Assembly: GCA_900315095.1 (NCBI GenBank)
Contig: OMXS01000015.1
Span: forward strand, 79,018 to 143,017
Length of the DNA: 64,000 nucleotides
Source: an uncultured Prevotellaceae bacterium
GTDB taxonomy: Bacteria > Bacteroidota > Bacteroidia > Bacteroidales > Bacteroidaceae
Direction: 5' to 3'
In this document: one piece after another, positions 52,864 to 61,560 of the stretch
Layout: each line of letters opens with the position of its first letter
How positions within the stretch are numbered: the first letter of the stretch is position 1
Program-made: the position numbers and the translations under genes
Notes under the pieces: generated by a model
Seen by the model: only the letters and a program-made list of their open reading frames with translations
Databases searched by the model: none
Told to the model about the DNA's origin: nothing

Positions 52864-54342
52864 ATGAAGAAGGTTTTTCTTTTGGCAACCATGCTCCTCG
52901 GATGGGGCGTGACTTTTGCACAGAGCGACGATCCCGTGATAATGACCATCGCGGGGACACCCGTAAACCGCTCAGAGTTCGAGTATTCATACAACAAGAA
53001 TAATGCAGAGGGCGTCATCGACAAGAAGTCGGTGAAGGAATATGTTGACCTCTTCGTGAACTACAAGCTGAAGGTGCAGGCGGCTCTTGATGCTCACCTC
53101 GACACTCTCAGCTCGTTCAAGGAAGAGTTCCTTACATATCGCGACCAGCAGGTACGTCCGTCGTTCGCCACCGATGAAGCGATGGAGAAGGAAGCGCGTA
53201 ATGTATACGATGCCACATACAATCAAATAGGTCCTGACGGACAAGCACAGGCATCGATAATCCTGCTCAGTCTTAGTCCTGATGCATCGTTGGCAGAGCA
53301 GAATAGGCAGAAAACACGCATTGATTCTATCTACAGCGCGTTGCTCGCAGGTGCCGATTTCGCAGAGTTGGCACGCAAGCATTCTGAAGACCAAGGTACC
53401 GCTCAGCGTGGCGGCATGATGCCTCCTGTCACTCGCTCTCAGTTGCAGGAAGATATGGCAAGTCAGGTGTTCGCTCTTAAAGACGGCGAGATGAGCAAGC
53501 CGTTCCTTCTTCCTATGGGTTATCTCATTGTGAAGATGAACCAGCATCGCTTCCTCCGCCCGTACGAGGAGGAACGTGTTGATATCATGAAATGGATGGA
53601 AAGCCACAACCTTCGCGATGCCGTTGCAGAACGACGCGTAAAGGAACTTGCAGCCGAGAAGTTGGGATTGAAGGACAGCATCGAAAATCTCAATGCTTCA
53701 CAAAAGGCACAGGTCGACGCAGAGGTTAAGAACCTACTCGACCAGCGCACAAAAGAGCTTTCGGCAACCGACTCTGACATGAGAAACCTCATCCGCGAAT
53801 ATCACGACGGATTGCTGCTTTATGAAATCAGTAACCGCAACGTATGGGAGAAAGCTTCTAATGATGAGGCAGGCCTTCGCAACTTCTTCAATAAGAACAA
53901 GAAACGCTACAACTGGGACAAGCCTCGCTATAAAGGCATGGCTTATCATGTTAAGAATGAAGCAGACAAGAAGGCTGTGGCTAAGTGTGTCAAGGGATTG
54001 GCGTTCGACCAATGGGCAGACAAGCTGCGCACCACTTTCAATGCCGACTCAGTTATACGCATCCGCGTGGAGAAGGGCATATTCAAGGAGGGCGACAATG
54101 CAGTTATAGACAAGATGGTGTTCAAGAAAGACACCACGCTGACTCCAATGAAGGACTATCCTATCGATGCAGTCTTTGGCAAACTGCTAAAGAAAGGCCC
54201 CGAGAGTTATGAGGATGTTCGAGGCCTGGTGACTGCCGACTATCAGGAAGAAATGGAGAAGGCATGGGTCAACGAACTCCGCAAACGATATACAGTTGTG
54301 GTGAACAATGACGTTTTGGACACCGTAAACAAACATAATTGA
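52864..54342 (+). CDS. Periplasmic parvulin-type peptidyl-prolyl isomerase
   Basis: 492 residues. Signal peptide at 1-19 (FLLATMLLGWGVTFAQ). After an N-terminal chaperone-like helical part (NRSEFEYSYNKN, VKEYVDLFVNYKLKVQAALD) comes a parvulin domain (~120-230: ASIILLSLSPDA, FAELARKHSEDQGTAQRGGMM, QVFALKDGEMSKPFLLPMGYLIVKM). The C-terminal 250 residues are helical and lack a clear second parvulin domain, the PpiD/PrsA-like plan. It probably helps fold outer-membrane proteins together with the SurA-like protein encoded next; the two overlap (TGATG). Confidence 0.9.
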   Translation: MKKVFLLATMLLGWGVTFAQSDDPVIMTIAGTPVNRSEFEYSYNKNNAEGVIDKKSVKEYVDLFVNYKLKVQAALDAHLDTLSSFKEEFLTYRDQQVRPSFATDEAMEKEARNVYDATYNQIGPDGQAQASIILLSLSPDASLAEQNRQKTRIDSIYSALLAGADFAELARKHSEDQGTAQRGGMMPPVTRSQLQEDMASQVFALKDGEMSKPFLLPMGYLIVKMNQHRFLRPYEEERVDIMKWMESHNLRDAVAERRVKELAAEKLGLKDSIENLNASQKAQVDAEVKNLLDQRTKELSATDSDMRNLIREYHDGLLLYEISNRNVWEKASNDEAGLRNFFNKNKKRYNWDKPRYKGMAYHVKNEADKKAVAKCVKGLAFDQWADKLRTTFNADSVIRIRVEKGIFKEGDNAVIDKMVFKKDTTLTPMKDYPIDAVFGKLLKKGPESYEDVRGLVTADYQEEMEKAWVNELRKRYTVVVNNDVLDTVNKHN

Positions 54343-55805
54343 TGAGAACATCACAAAGAATAACACTTGCTGTAATGGGGCTTATGGCTCTTTCGGCAAG
54401 CATCACGGCGAGCACCGGATTGTTCATGACAGGCAACCGCGGCGATGTTAGCGTAGCAGATACTGCTGCGAAAGATACCGTTGCTGTTCAGCAAAAGGAA
54501 CAACCGCTCTACGAACCATCTGTGGTTGACGAGGTGATATGGGTTGTTGGCGATGAGCCGATATTGAAGTCAGACGTTGAGGTGATGCGTTTGCAGGCCG
54601 AGATGGAAGGCGTGAAACTCAATGGTGACCCTGATTGTGCCATTCCGGAGATGATTGCCGTGCAGAAACTTTATCTGCATCAGGCGGCTATCGATAGTGT
54701 CGAGGTGACGGAAAGCGAGATAACACAGGGAGTCGAGCAGCAACTGAATTATATGATTAATGCTGCCGGTGGACAAGAGAAACTGGAGGAGTACCGCAAT
54801 CAGACTCTGACTCAGATGAGAGTGCAGATGCGTGACGAGTTCCGCGACCGCCAGTTGATAGAGAAAATGAAAGACAAACTCGTGAGTAATGTCTCTGTTT
54901 CTCCTGCCGATGTGCGTGCATACTTCAAGAACATTCCTGAAGATAGCTTGCCATTTGTGCCTACTGAGGTGGAGGTGCAGATCATAACGAAACAACCGAA
55001 GATAGAAACGGAAGAGCTGAACCGAGTGAAGGACCAACTGCGTTCTTACACAGACCGTGTAACCAAGGGCGAAACAACGTTTGCAACACTTGCTCGCCTC
55101 TACTCAGAGGACCCCGGTTCTGCTCGTCAAGGTGGCGAAATGGACTATGTGGGACGAGGAATGCTCGACCCGGCTTTCGCTTCCGTGGCGTTCAACCTCA
55201 CCGATCCTAAGAAGATATCCAAGATTGTGGAGACGGAGTTCGGATTCCATATCATACAACTTATTGACAAGAGAGGCGACAAGGTGAAATGCCGACACAT
55301 CTTACTTAAGCCGCATGTGAGCCGCGAAGCTATTAACAAGGCAATGGAGAGACTCGATTCTCTTGCTACAGACATCCGTGCCGAGAAGTTCACCTTTGAT
55401 GAGGCAGCTTCTTATATTTCCGATGACAAGGACACGAAGAACAATCACGGTCTTATGGCTAATTTCTCTGAGTCGGGACGTACATCGCGTTTCCGCATGC
55501 AGGACCTGCCTACTGAGGTGGCGCGTGCTGTAGAGGGAATGCAAGTGGGCGACATTTCTAAACCATTCCAGATGGTGAACGATAAGGGCAAGACGGTGTG
55601 TGCTATAGTGAAACTCAAGTCAAGAGTGGAGGGACACCGTGCTGCTATCACCGAGGATTTCCAGGTAATGAAGGACGTGGTGCTTGCAAAGCGCAAGGAG
55701 GAGTTCCTCAAGTCGTGGGTGAAAGACAAGTTGAAAAACACCTATGTCAGGATGAACGACCGTTACCGCGGCTGTAAGTTTGAATATGAAGGTTGGATAA
55801 AATGA
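54342..55805 (+). CDS. SurA-like periplasmic chaperone/peptidyl-prolyl isomerase
   Basis: 487 residues from the ATG at 54342, which overlaps the previous stop. N-terminal signal segment (TLAVMGLMALSASITAS), then the SurA N-domain (VVDEVIWVVGDEPILKSDVE, LYLHQAAIDSVEVTESEI). First parvulin domain ~190-290 (TTFATLARLYSEDPGSARQGGEMDYVGRGMLDPAFASVAF, HIIQLIDKRGDKVK) and a second ~300-410 (RHILLKPHVSREAINKAMERLDSLA, FDEAASYISDDKDTKNNHGL). This two-domain plan is that of SurA, which escorts beta-barrel proteins to the Bam machine. It ends in the ATGA overlap with the OstA-like gene. Confidence 0.92.
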   Translation: MRTSQRITLAVMGLMALSASITASTGLFMTGNRGDVSVADTAAKDTVAVQQKEQPLYEPSVVDEVIWVVGDEPILKSDVEVMRLQAEMEGVKLNGDPDCAIPEMIAVQKLYLHQAAIDSVEVTESEITQGVEQQLNYMINAAGGQEKLEEYRNQTLTQMRVQMRDEFRDRQLIEKMKDKLVSNVSVSPADVRAYFKNIPEDSLPFVPTEVEVQIITKQPKIETEELNRVKDQLRSYTDRVTKGETTFATLARLYSEDPGSARQGGEMDYVGRGMLDPAFASVAFNLTDPKKISKIVETEFGFHIIQLIDKRGDKVKCRHILLKPHVSREAINKAMERLDSLATDIRAEKFTFDEAASYISDDKDTKNNHGLMANFSESGRTSRFRMQDLPTEVARAVEGMQVGDISKPFQMVNDKGKTVCAIVKLKSRVEGHRAAITEDFQVMKDVVLAKRKEEFLKSWVKDKLKNTYVRMNDRYRGCKFEYEGWIK

Positions 55806-57496
55806 CCGCATTGAATAAGATACGACAGATGTTCGGCGGGCATAGAATCATTTTCGTTGTGATTCTATGCCTGTTCGGTCTTTGCGCTATGAGCAAGGGA
55901 CCGAAGAAGCATAAGAGGCGCAAGACCACCGATGAGAGGGTCTATCTTATCCATGCCGATGTTCTCCATTATGACCAATACGGTTCAACTGCTCCTGGTG
56001 CCCAGGTGCTTAACGGCAATGTGAAATTCCGACACAAGGGTGCCACACTCTCATGTGACAGCGCTTTCTACTATGAGAAGGATAATTCCTTTGAGGCTTA
56101 CGGCCATGTGAGGATGACACAGGGCGACACTCTCACACTAACAAGCGAGGAGGCTTATTATGACGGGAACGACCAGATGGCAGAGGCTCGTTATAATGTG
56201 GTACTGAAGCATCGTGGTACAACTCTTTACACAGACAGCTTGAATTTCGACCGACTGTATAATGTGGGCTATTTCTTTGAGGGCGGACGAATGGTTGACA
56301 AGAAGAACACGCTCGTGGCCGACTGGGGAGAGTATAACACACAAACTCACGAGGCGATATTCAATTATGAAGTAACGCTTCGTAATGACCAGTTTACCAT
56401 ATATACTGACACTCTTCACTACGACACTCGCACCTCGCTGGCTCATGTAGTAGGCCCTTCGCGTATCGTTTCGGGACAGAACACAATCAACACGGAGTCT
56501 GGTTACTATAACAGCAACACTGGCCAGACACAACTTTACGGCAGAAGCAAGGTGGTGAACGACCAAAAGGAGATGACTGCTGACAGCCTTTTCTATAACG
56601 AGAAAACGGGTGTTAGCGAGGGGTATAATAATGTGGTATATGTGGACAAGGAGAACAAAAACTCTCTCGACTGTGATTATTTCTGGTATAACGATAGCAC
56701 GGGCGAGGCGCTGGCAACTGACAGGGCATTGCTGAAGGAGTTTTCACAGAAAGACACATTGTATGTACACTCCGACACGATACGCATGTATAGTTATAAC
56801 CTGAACACCGATAGCGTTTATCGTATTGCCCATTGTTATAATAAGGTACGCGCGTATAGAACAGATATCCAAGCTGTGTGCGACTCGCTGGTGTATAACA
56901 CAAAAGACTCGTGCATGACAATGTATAAGGATCCGATTGTGTGGAACATGGGCAGACAAATGGTGGGCGAGAAAATGGAGGTTTTCATGAAGGACTCCAC
57001 TGTTGAGCGTGCCCATGTCATAGGACAGGCGTTCTCCATCGAGATGCTTCACGACAGCATTCATTATAATCAGGTGTCTTCACGAGAAATGTTTGCTTAT
57101 TTTAATGAAGGCGAACTCAGGAAAACCGAGGCAATAGGCAATGTGCGCACCATATTTTATCCTGTTGAGGAGAAAGATAGTTCGCTGATACTTCTCAACT
57201 ATCTAGAGACAGATACTATGAGAATGTTCCTTGTGAACAAACAATTGGATAAGATATGGACTTCAAAGGCAGAGGCGACTGCCTATCCGATGTCCCAAAT
57301 CCCACCGAGGATGGAGAAACTCGACGGATTTGCTTGGTTCGAACGTATCCGTCCTGTTGACAAATATGATATATTCAACTGGCGGGGCAAGACTGCCGAG
57401 GAGGTGCTGAAACCGCAAACAAGACATGCCGCACCTTTGCAACAGATAAGAGACGGTAAGATGGAGACAATGAAAGGCGAGGAGATAAAACTATGA
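55802..57496 (+). CDS. OstA-like protein (LptA/LptD N-terminal fold)
   Basis: 564 residues from the ATG at 55802 (ATGA overlap with the surA-like stop). One N-terminal membrane/signal segment (IIFVVILCLFGLCAMSKG), a basic patch, then OstA-type beta-jellyroll repeats: VYLIHADVLHYDQ, LNGNVKFRHKGATLSCDSAFYYEKDNSFEAYGHVRMTQGDTLTLTSEE, and repeats of YNxxTGxTxxYGRSKVV up to about residue 450. The fold carries lipopolysaccharide across the periplasm (LptA) or receives it (LptD N-domain). The absence of a C-terminal barrel means it is not LptD itself. Its place beside SurA-like chaperones supports an envelope-assembly role. Confidence 0.88.
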   Translation: MTALNKIRQMFGGHRIIFVVILCLFGLCAMSKGPKKHKRRKTTDERVYLIHADVLHYDQYGSTAPGAQVLNGNVKFRHKGATLSCDSAFYYEKDNSFEAYGHVRMTQGDTLTLTSEEAYYDGNDQMAEARYNVVLKHRGTTLYTDSLNFDRLYNVGYFFEGGRMVDKKNTLVADWGEYNTQTHEAIFNYEVTLRNDQFTIYTDTLHYDTRTSLAHVVGPSRIVSGQNTINTESGYYNSNTGQTQLYGRSKVVNDQKEMTADSLFYNEKTGVSEGYNNVVYVDKENKNSLDCDYFWYNDSTGEALATDRALLKEFSQKDTLYVHSDTIRMYSYNLNTDSVYRIAHCYNKVRAYRTDIQAVCDSLVYNTKDSCMTMYKDPIVWNMGRQMVGEKMEVFMKDSTVERAHVIGQAFSIEMLHDSIHYNQVSSREMFAYFNEGELRKTEAIGNVRTIFYPVEEKDSSLILLNYLETDTMRMFLVNKQLDKIWTSKAEATAYPMSQIPPRMEKLDGFAWFERIRPVDKYDIFNWRGKTAEEVLKPQTRHAAPLQQIRDGKMETMKGEEIKL

Positions 57497-57768
57497 TGTG
57501 GTTCCGTCAGCGCAAGCCTCGTCGCTTTGAGCATCGTATGATTTATGCGGATGACAGGAAGAAATTCCTAAGCGAACTTGAACAAAGAGCAAAAGGAGAA
57601 CTTGGAATGAGCGAGAAGAAAACAACTGCTCCTGATTTTCATGCAGCATTCACCAGTGAGACATCGCATTTGCGCCGCAAAGAGACGGGGCAGGCACACA
57701 GTTTCATGTTCATGGGAATTGTATTGTTGGCGTTAATTGCCGTCATTCTCTACCTTCTAAACTCTTAA
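57493..57768 (+). CDS. Small conserved-position membrane protein
   Basis: 91 residues, not recognised. The ATG lies inside the previous stop (ATGATG overlap) and the gene is followed 20 bases later by mutL, so it is firmly within the operon. Basic, charged N-terminal 65 residues (WFRQRKPRRFEHRMIYADDRKKFL, LEQRAKGELG) face the cytoplasm, then one C-terminal membrane helix (~71-89, FMFMGIVLLALIAVILYLL) ends the protein, a tail-anchored layout. A role in envelope biogenesis is suggested only by its neighbours. Confidence 0.8.
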   Translation: MMWFRQRKPRRFEHRMIYADDRKKFLSELEQRAKGELGMSEKKTTAPDFHAAFTSETSHLRRKETGQAHSFMFMGIVLLALIAVILYLLNS

Positions 57769-57788
57769 CCCCATAATTTCTAACTCCA

Positions 57789-59603
57789 ATGAGTGATATA
57801 ATTCAGTTACTTCCAGATAGCGTGGCAAATCAGATTGCTGCAGGCGAGGTGATTCAGCGACCCGCTTCGGTGGTCAAGGAATTGGTGGAGAATGCCATCG
57901 ACGCCGGAGCGACAGCGATAAATGTCGTTGTGGTTGATGCTGGACGCACTTCAATACAGGTTATTGATAACGGACGTGGAATGTCGGAGACTGACGCACG
58001 TCTTGCTTTTGAGCGCCATGCTACATCTAAGATACGCAAGGCAGATGACCTTTTTGCATTGCAAACGATGGGATTTCGTGGCGAGGCTTTGGCTTCTATT
58101 GCTGCCGTTGCTCAGGTAGAACTGAAAACGAGGATGGAAGGTGATGACATTGGCACGCACCTCTCAATCAGTGGTTCGAGAGTGGTAGCACAGGAGCCGG
58201 TTTCGTGTCCTGTGGGAAGCAATTTTTCTGTTGAGAACCTTTTTTTCAACGTGCCAGTTAGAAGGAAATTCCTTAAGTCGAACACCACAGAGTTGAATAA
58301 TATTCTCTGTGCTTTCGAGCGCATTGTGCTTGTCTACCCTGAGGTTAGTTTCACGTTCCATAACAATGGGGTGGAGGTGTTTAACCTTAAAGCAAGTAAC
58401 ACACATCAGCGAATAATAGATGTCTTCGGAAAAAAAATCAATCAAGAACTGTTACCGTTAAGTGTTGATACTACCGTTTGTCGCATATCAGGATTTGTTG
58501 GCAAGCCAGAGTCGGCACGTAAGAAGGGAGCTCATCAGTATTTCTTTGTCAACGGCAGATATATGAAACATGGCTTCTTTCACAAGGGGGTGATGCAGGC
58601 TTACGAACGTCTTATCACCACAGGTGATCAGGTACCGTATTTCATCTATTTCAATGTGGAACCAGAGAATATAGATGTGAATATTCATCCAACAAAGACT
58701 GAGATAAAGTTTGAGAATGAGGTGGCCATATGGCAGATTCTGACAGCAGCTGTGAAAGATGCGTTGGGACGTTTCAGCGATGTAACTGCTATTGATTTCG
58801 ATGTTGAGGGAAGACCTGACATTCCTGTGTTCACACCCACGAGTAGCGGATTCAATGCTCCCAAAGTGGATTATAATCCTCAGTACAATCCGTTCAAGGA
58901 AGGCGACCAGCAGGTATACCGTCGTAATGAAGTGCCCAAAGACTGGGAAAGTGTATATCAAGGACTTAAACCAGACACTTCAGAACAAAAAGCGATTTTT
59001 GAAGAGGTCCCGTCCGATACAGAAGGGATAATAGAGGAAAAAGCGCCAACTCATTATCAGTATAAGGGTCGTTATATTATGACCGCTGTGAAGTCTGGTC
59101 TTATGATAATAGATCAAGAACGCGCGCACGTGCGTATATTATATGATAGGTATATGCAGCAAATGTCAACCAACGGCCATTGCTCACAGAAGATGCTGTT
59201 CCCAGAAGTGGTGCAGTTCCCTCCGTCGGATATCGTGATGTTGCAGAAGGTGATGCCTGAGATGGAACATCTTGGATTCGATCTTTCCGATCTTGGGGGC
59301 GGAAGTTATGCTGTTAACGGAATACCTTCTGGCATCGAGGGCGTGAAAATTGACACTCTGATTAAGGACATGGTAACTTCAGCAATGGAGAGTGGATCGC
59401 TTAACACCGACGGAATAAATCATTCACTTGCCTTGAGTTTGGCACGCAGTGCGGCAATACCGCCAGGTCAAGTGCTAAGCAATGACGAAATGGAGTCGAT
59501 TGTTAACGAACTTTTCACAACATCTAATGTGAATTACACTCCAGATGGTAAATCTATCCTATGCATTCTAAAACAACAAGAAATAGAACAAATGCTTGGA
59601 TAA
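57789..59603 (+). CDS. mutL: DNA mismatch repair protein MutL
   Basis: 604 residues. N-terminal GHKL ATPase (~1-330) with the classic motifs: [52 protein letters not shown] and [14 protein letters not shown] mark the following domain. The C-terminal dimerisation domain (~410-604) carries a changed nuclease motif: where endonuclease MutL proteins have DQHAxxE, this one reads [12 protein letters not shown] (near residue 442), and near the end [11 protein letters not shown] replaces the C(P/N)HGRP metal site. So this MutL is predicted not to nick DNA itself, despite no MutH being known from this group. Last gene of the guaB operon; an A/T hairpin (59606-59651) follows. Confidence 0.95.
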   Translation: MSDIIQLLPDSVANQIAAGEVIQRPASVVKELVENAIDAGATAINVVVVDAGRTSIQVIDNGRGMSETDARLAFERHATSKIRKADDLFALQTMGFRGEALASIAAVAQVELKTRMEGDDIGTHLSISGSRVVAQEPVSCPVGSNFSVENLFFNVPVRRKFLKSNTTELNNILCAFERIVLVYPEVSFTFHNNGVEVFNLKASNTHQRIIDVFGKKINQELLPLSVDTTVCRISGFVGKPESARKKGAHQYFFVNGRYMKHGFFHKGVMQAYERLITTGDQVPYFIYFNVEPENIDVNIHPTKTEIKFENEVAIWQILTAAVKDALGRFSDVTAIDFDVEGRPDIPVFTPTSSGFNAPKVDYNPQYNPFKEGDQQVYRRNEVPKDWESVYQGLKPDTSEQKAIFEEVPSDTEGIIEEKAPTHYQYKGRYIMTAVKSGLMIIDQERAHVRILYDRYMQQMSTNGHCSQKMLFPEVVQFPPSDIVMLQKVMPEMEHLGFDLSDLGGGSYAVNGIPSGIEGVKIDTLIKDMVTSAMESGSLNTDGINHSLALSLARSAAIPPGQVLSNDEMESIVNELFTTSNVNYTPDGKSILCILKQQEIEQMLG

Positions 59604-59605
59604 TT

Positions 59606-59651
59606 ACTAAAAAAACACTCAAAAAATACATATAGATTATGTTTTTTTAGT
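59606..59651. terminator. A/T-rich hairpin after mutL
   Basis: Perfect 12-bp arms ACTAAAAAAACA (59606-59617) / TGTTTTTTTAGT (59640-59651) with a 22-base A/T-rich loop. Weak as a terminator because it lacks G/C in the stem. Confidence 0.45.
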
Positions 59652-59680
59652 TAAAAAGTGAAATTTCTACAAAAAATGTA

Positions 59681-59709
59681 TTGCAGTTTAAAAATAATTA
59701 CTAACTTTG
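59681..59709 (+). promoter_or_regulatory. Promoter of the OmpA-family gene
   Basis: TTG (59681-59683), an 18-base spacer and TAACTTTG (59702-59709). The leader is about 65 bases and A/T rich. Confidence 0.75.
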
Positions 59710-59780
59710 TACCCAAAATTGGAAGAGAGGAATCCTTACGAGGACTTAATGTTATTATCTATAATAATTTTTAATTAGTT

Positions 59781-60968
59781 ATGAAAAAGTTTTTAATTGC
59801 ACTGGCATTTGCCACAGTTTCTGTAGCAGGTTATGCACAGGACACAGACGCTAACCTTAAGTACAGCGTTGCAACAAACTCATTCTGGAGCAACTGGTTC
59901 ATCCAGCTTGGCGGTCAGTATGACGTATTCTACTCAGGACAGGAGCATGGTAGCAACCTTAACTCTGCTCTCTTTAAGAACTTCCGTGGTAACTTCGAGG
60001 CTTCTGCAGCTATCGGTAAGTGGTTCACACCGGGTCTCGGACTCCGTGTTAAGGCTTCTGGTATCTGGGGTCGCGCCGTAGGTCTTCCTTATGCTTATGC
60101 ACAGCGCGTTGCTGGTCAGCTTCCTGATGAGGAGCAGAGCCATGGCTTCAAGTTCTGGACTGGTCAGGGTCAGGTATTGTTCAACCTGAGCAACATGTTG
60201 CTGGGCTACAATCCTAACCGTGTTTGGAATTTCATTCCATTCGCTGGTGGTGGTATCGCTCGTAACTGCAGCGCTAACCGTTACTCAATGGGTCTCGGCG
60301 TTGGTATCTTGAACGAGTTCAACATCTCTAAGCGCGTAGCTCTTAACCTCGAACTTGGTTGGAACCGTTGGGAGTCTGACTTTGATGGTGTTTACCAGAA
60401 CCTTGACGAGGGTCGTCGTGGTTGGGATTCTCACGATAACGTACTCTATGCTGAAGTTGGTTTGACAATCAACGTTGGTAAGGTAGGTTGGGATCCAGTA
60501 CCCGATGTTGACGCTATCCGCCGTGGTTATGAGGCTCGTATCGCTGACCTCAACAACATCATCCGCGACCGTGACGCTGAAATCGACAGCTTGAAGAAGA
60601 TCAAGCCTGAGACAATCACAATTCACGATCCAGCATCAGAGCGCTTCGTTGCTACTCCTATTTCAGTATTCTTCAACCTCGACAAGACCGAGATTGCTGA
60701 GCTGAAGGACCTCGTAAACGTACGTGCACTTGCTGACTACGCTAAGGAAACTGACAGCAACCTCCTCGTTACAGGTTATGCTGACAGCGCAACAGGTACT
60801 CCAAAGCACAACCAGTGGCTGTCTGAGAAGCGTGCTGACCGCGTAGCTGGTGAGCTCGTTAAAATGGGTATCGCTGAGAGCAAGATCCGCAAGGAAGCTA
60901 AGGGTGGTGTGAAGATTCTGTCACCTATCAGCTACGACCGTCGTGCAACTGTTCAGGTTACAAAGTAA
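59781..60968 (+). CDS. OmpA-family outer-membrane porin/structural protein
   Basis: 395 residues, likely one of the most abundant envelope proteins of the cell. Signal peptide at 1-19 (FLIALAFATVSVAGYAQ). N-terminal beta barrel (~20-240) with alternating strands rich in aromatic residues (FWSNWFIQLGGQYDVFYSG, FKFWTGQGQVLFNLSNMLLGY). A helical linker (NNIIRDRDAEIDSLKK, ~260-280) leads to a C-terminal OmpA peptidoglycan-binding domain: FFNLDKTEI, VTGYADSATGTPKHNQWLSEKRADRVAGEL, IRKEAKGG. Codon use is more uniform (GGT, GCT, CGT, TTC rich) than that of its neighbours, as expected of a highly expressed gene. Ended by a strong terminator. Confidence 0.95.
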   Translation: MKKFLIALAFATVSVAGYAQDTDANLKYSVATNSFWSNWFIQLGGQYDVFYSGQEHGSNLNSALFKNFRGNFEASAAIGKWFTPGLGLRVKASGIWGRAVGLPYAYAQRVAGQLPDEEQSHGFKFWTGQGQVLFNLSNMLLGYNPNRVWNFIPFAGGGIARNCSANRYSMGLGVGILNEFNISKRVALNLELGWNRWESDFDGVYQNLDEGRRGWDSHDNVLYAEVGLTINVGKVGWDPVPDVDAIRRGYEARIADLNNIIRDRDAEIDSLKKIKPETITIHDPASERFVATPISVFFNLDKTEIAELKDLVNVRALADYAKETDSNLLVTGYADSATGTPKHNQWLSEKRADRVAGELVKMGIAESKIRKEAKGGVKILSPISYDRRATVQVTK

Positions 60969-60999
60969 TCACTTGACTACATTTAGTTAAACAATAATT

Positions 61000-61034
61000 G
61001 AAGTGCTTCCTTGCATGAGGAAGCACTTCTTTTG
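61000..61034 (+). terminator. Intrinsic terminator of the OmpA-family gene
   Basis: GAAGTGCTTCC (61000-61010) and GGAAGCACTTC (61019-61029) with an 8-base loop and a T run. Confidence 0.92.
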
Positions 61035-61078
61035 TTTGTTATTCTTTTTTGAATCAAAGAAAATAATGCGCTAAAAGT

Positions 61079-61109
61079 TTTGTGATTACAAAAAAAGATA
61101 GTACCTTTG
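61079..61109 (+). promoter_or_regulatory. tRNA-Val promoter
   Basis: TTTG (61079-61082), a 19-base spacer and TACCTTTG (61102-61109). The tRNA begins about 13 bases after the expected start of transcription. Confidence 0.85.
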
Positions 61110-61128
61110 CACCGCTTTACAGGGAAGA

Positions 61129-61203
61129 GGGCGTTTAGCTCAGCTGGTTTAGAGCATCTGCCTTACAAGCAGAGGGTCGGCGGTTCGAATCCGTCAACGC
61201 CCA
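61129..61203 (+). tRNA. tRNA-Val (anticodon TAC)
   Basis: 75 bases without an encoded CCA. Acceptor stem GGGCGTT / AACGCCC with discriminator A; D arm GCTC...GAGC; anticodon stem TCTGC / GCAGA around the loop CTTACAA, giving anticodon TAC (reads GTA and other Val codons); T arm with TTCGAAT. Preceded by its own promoter and followed by a terminator at 61211-61247, so it is a single-tRNA unit. Confidence 0.97.
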
Positions 61204-61210
61204 CGAAGAA

Positions 61211-61247
61211 AGGATTTCTCATCCATTATGATGTGAAATCCTTTTTC
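61211..61247 (+). terminator. Intrinsic terminator of tRNA-Val
   Basis: AGGATTTC (61211-61218) and GAAATCCT (61235-61242), then TTTTC. Confidence 0.8.
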
Positions 61248-61371
61248 TGTTTGTTATTCTTATAATCTCAGGAATGGAATCATATTCTATCTGTATTGTG
61301 TTTTCATGGCCATTGTTTCTGACTGTTGGAATTCCCTTTATGTTATGTTGATAGATAATGAGCTATATCTG

Positions 61372-61415
61372 GTTGAACAAAGTTAATAAGATTGTTCAAC
61401 AATGTTAATAACATA
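61372..61415. repeat. Paired 22-bp imperfect direct repeats upstream of the helix-hairpin-helix gene
   Basis: GTTGAACAAAGTTAATAAG... (61372-61393) and GTTCAACAATGTTAATAAC... (61394-61415), 16 of 22 positions alike, with TTGAAC and GTTCAA also forming an inverted pair. GTTGAAC recurs once more at 61424-61430. An operator is possible. The rest of the 357-base gap holds the tRNA terminator and the gene's promoter. Confidence 0.55.
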
Positions 61416-61478
61416 GTTCCCTCGTTGAACACGTTTGGTAATTCAAATGTGCGCTTTTGATTATTAACCTTATTTTCT

Positions 61479-61509
61479 TTTGCATTTTAATTTATCTTTT
61501 GTATCTTTG
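61479..61509 (+). promoter_or_regulatory. Promoter of the helix-hairpin-helix gene
   Basis: TTTG (61479-61482), a 19-base spacer and TATCTTTG (61502-61509); the leader is about 45 bases. Confidence 0.8.
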
Positions 61510-61560
61510 CATTGTATTTGTAATTAATAACATATCCCGAATTCCCATACTGGAAAGCAC

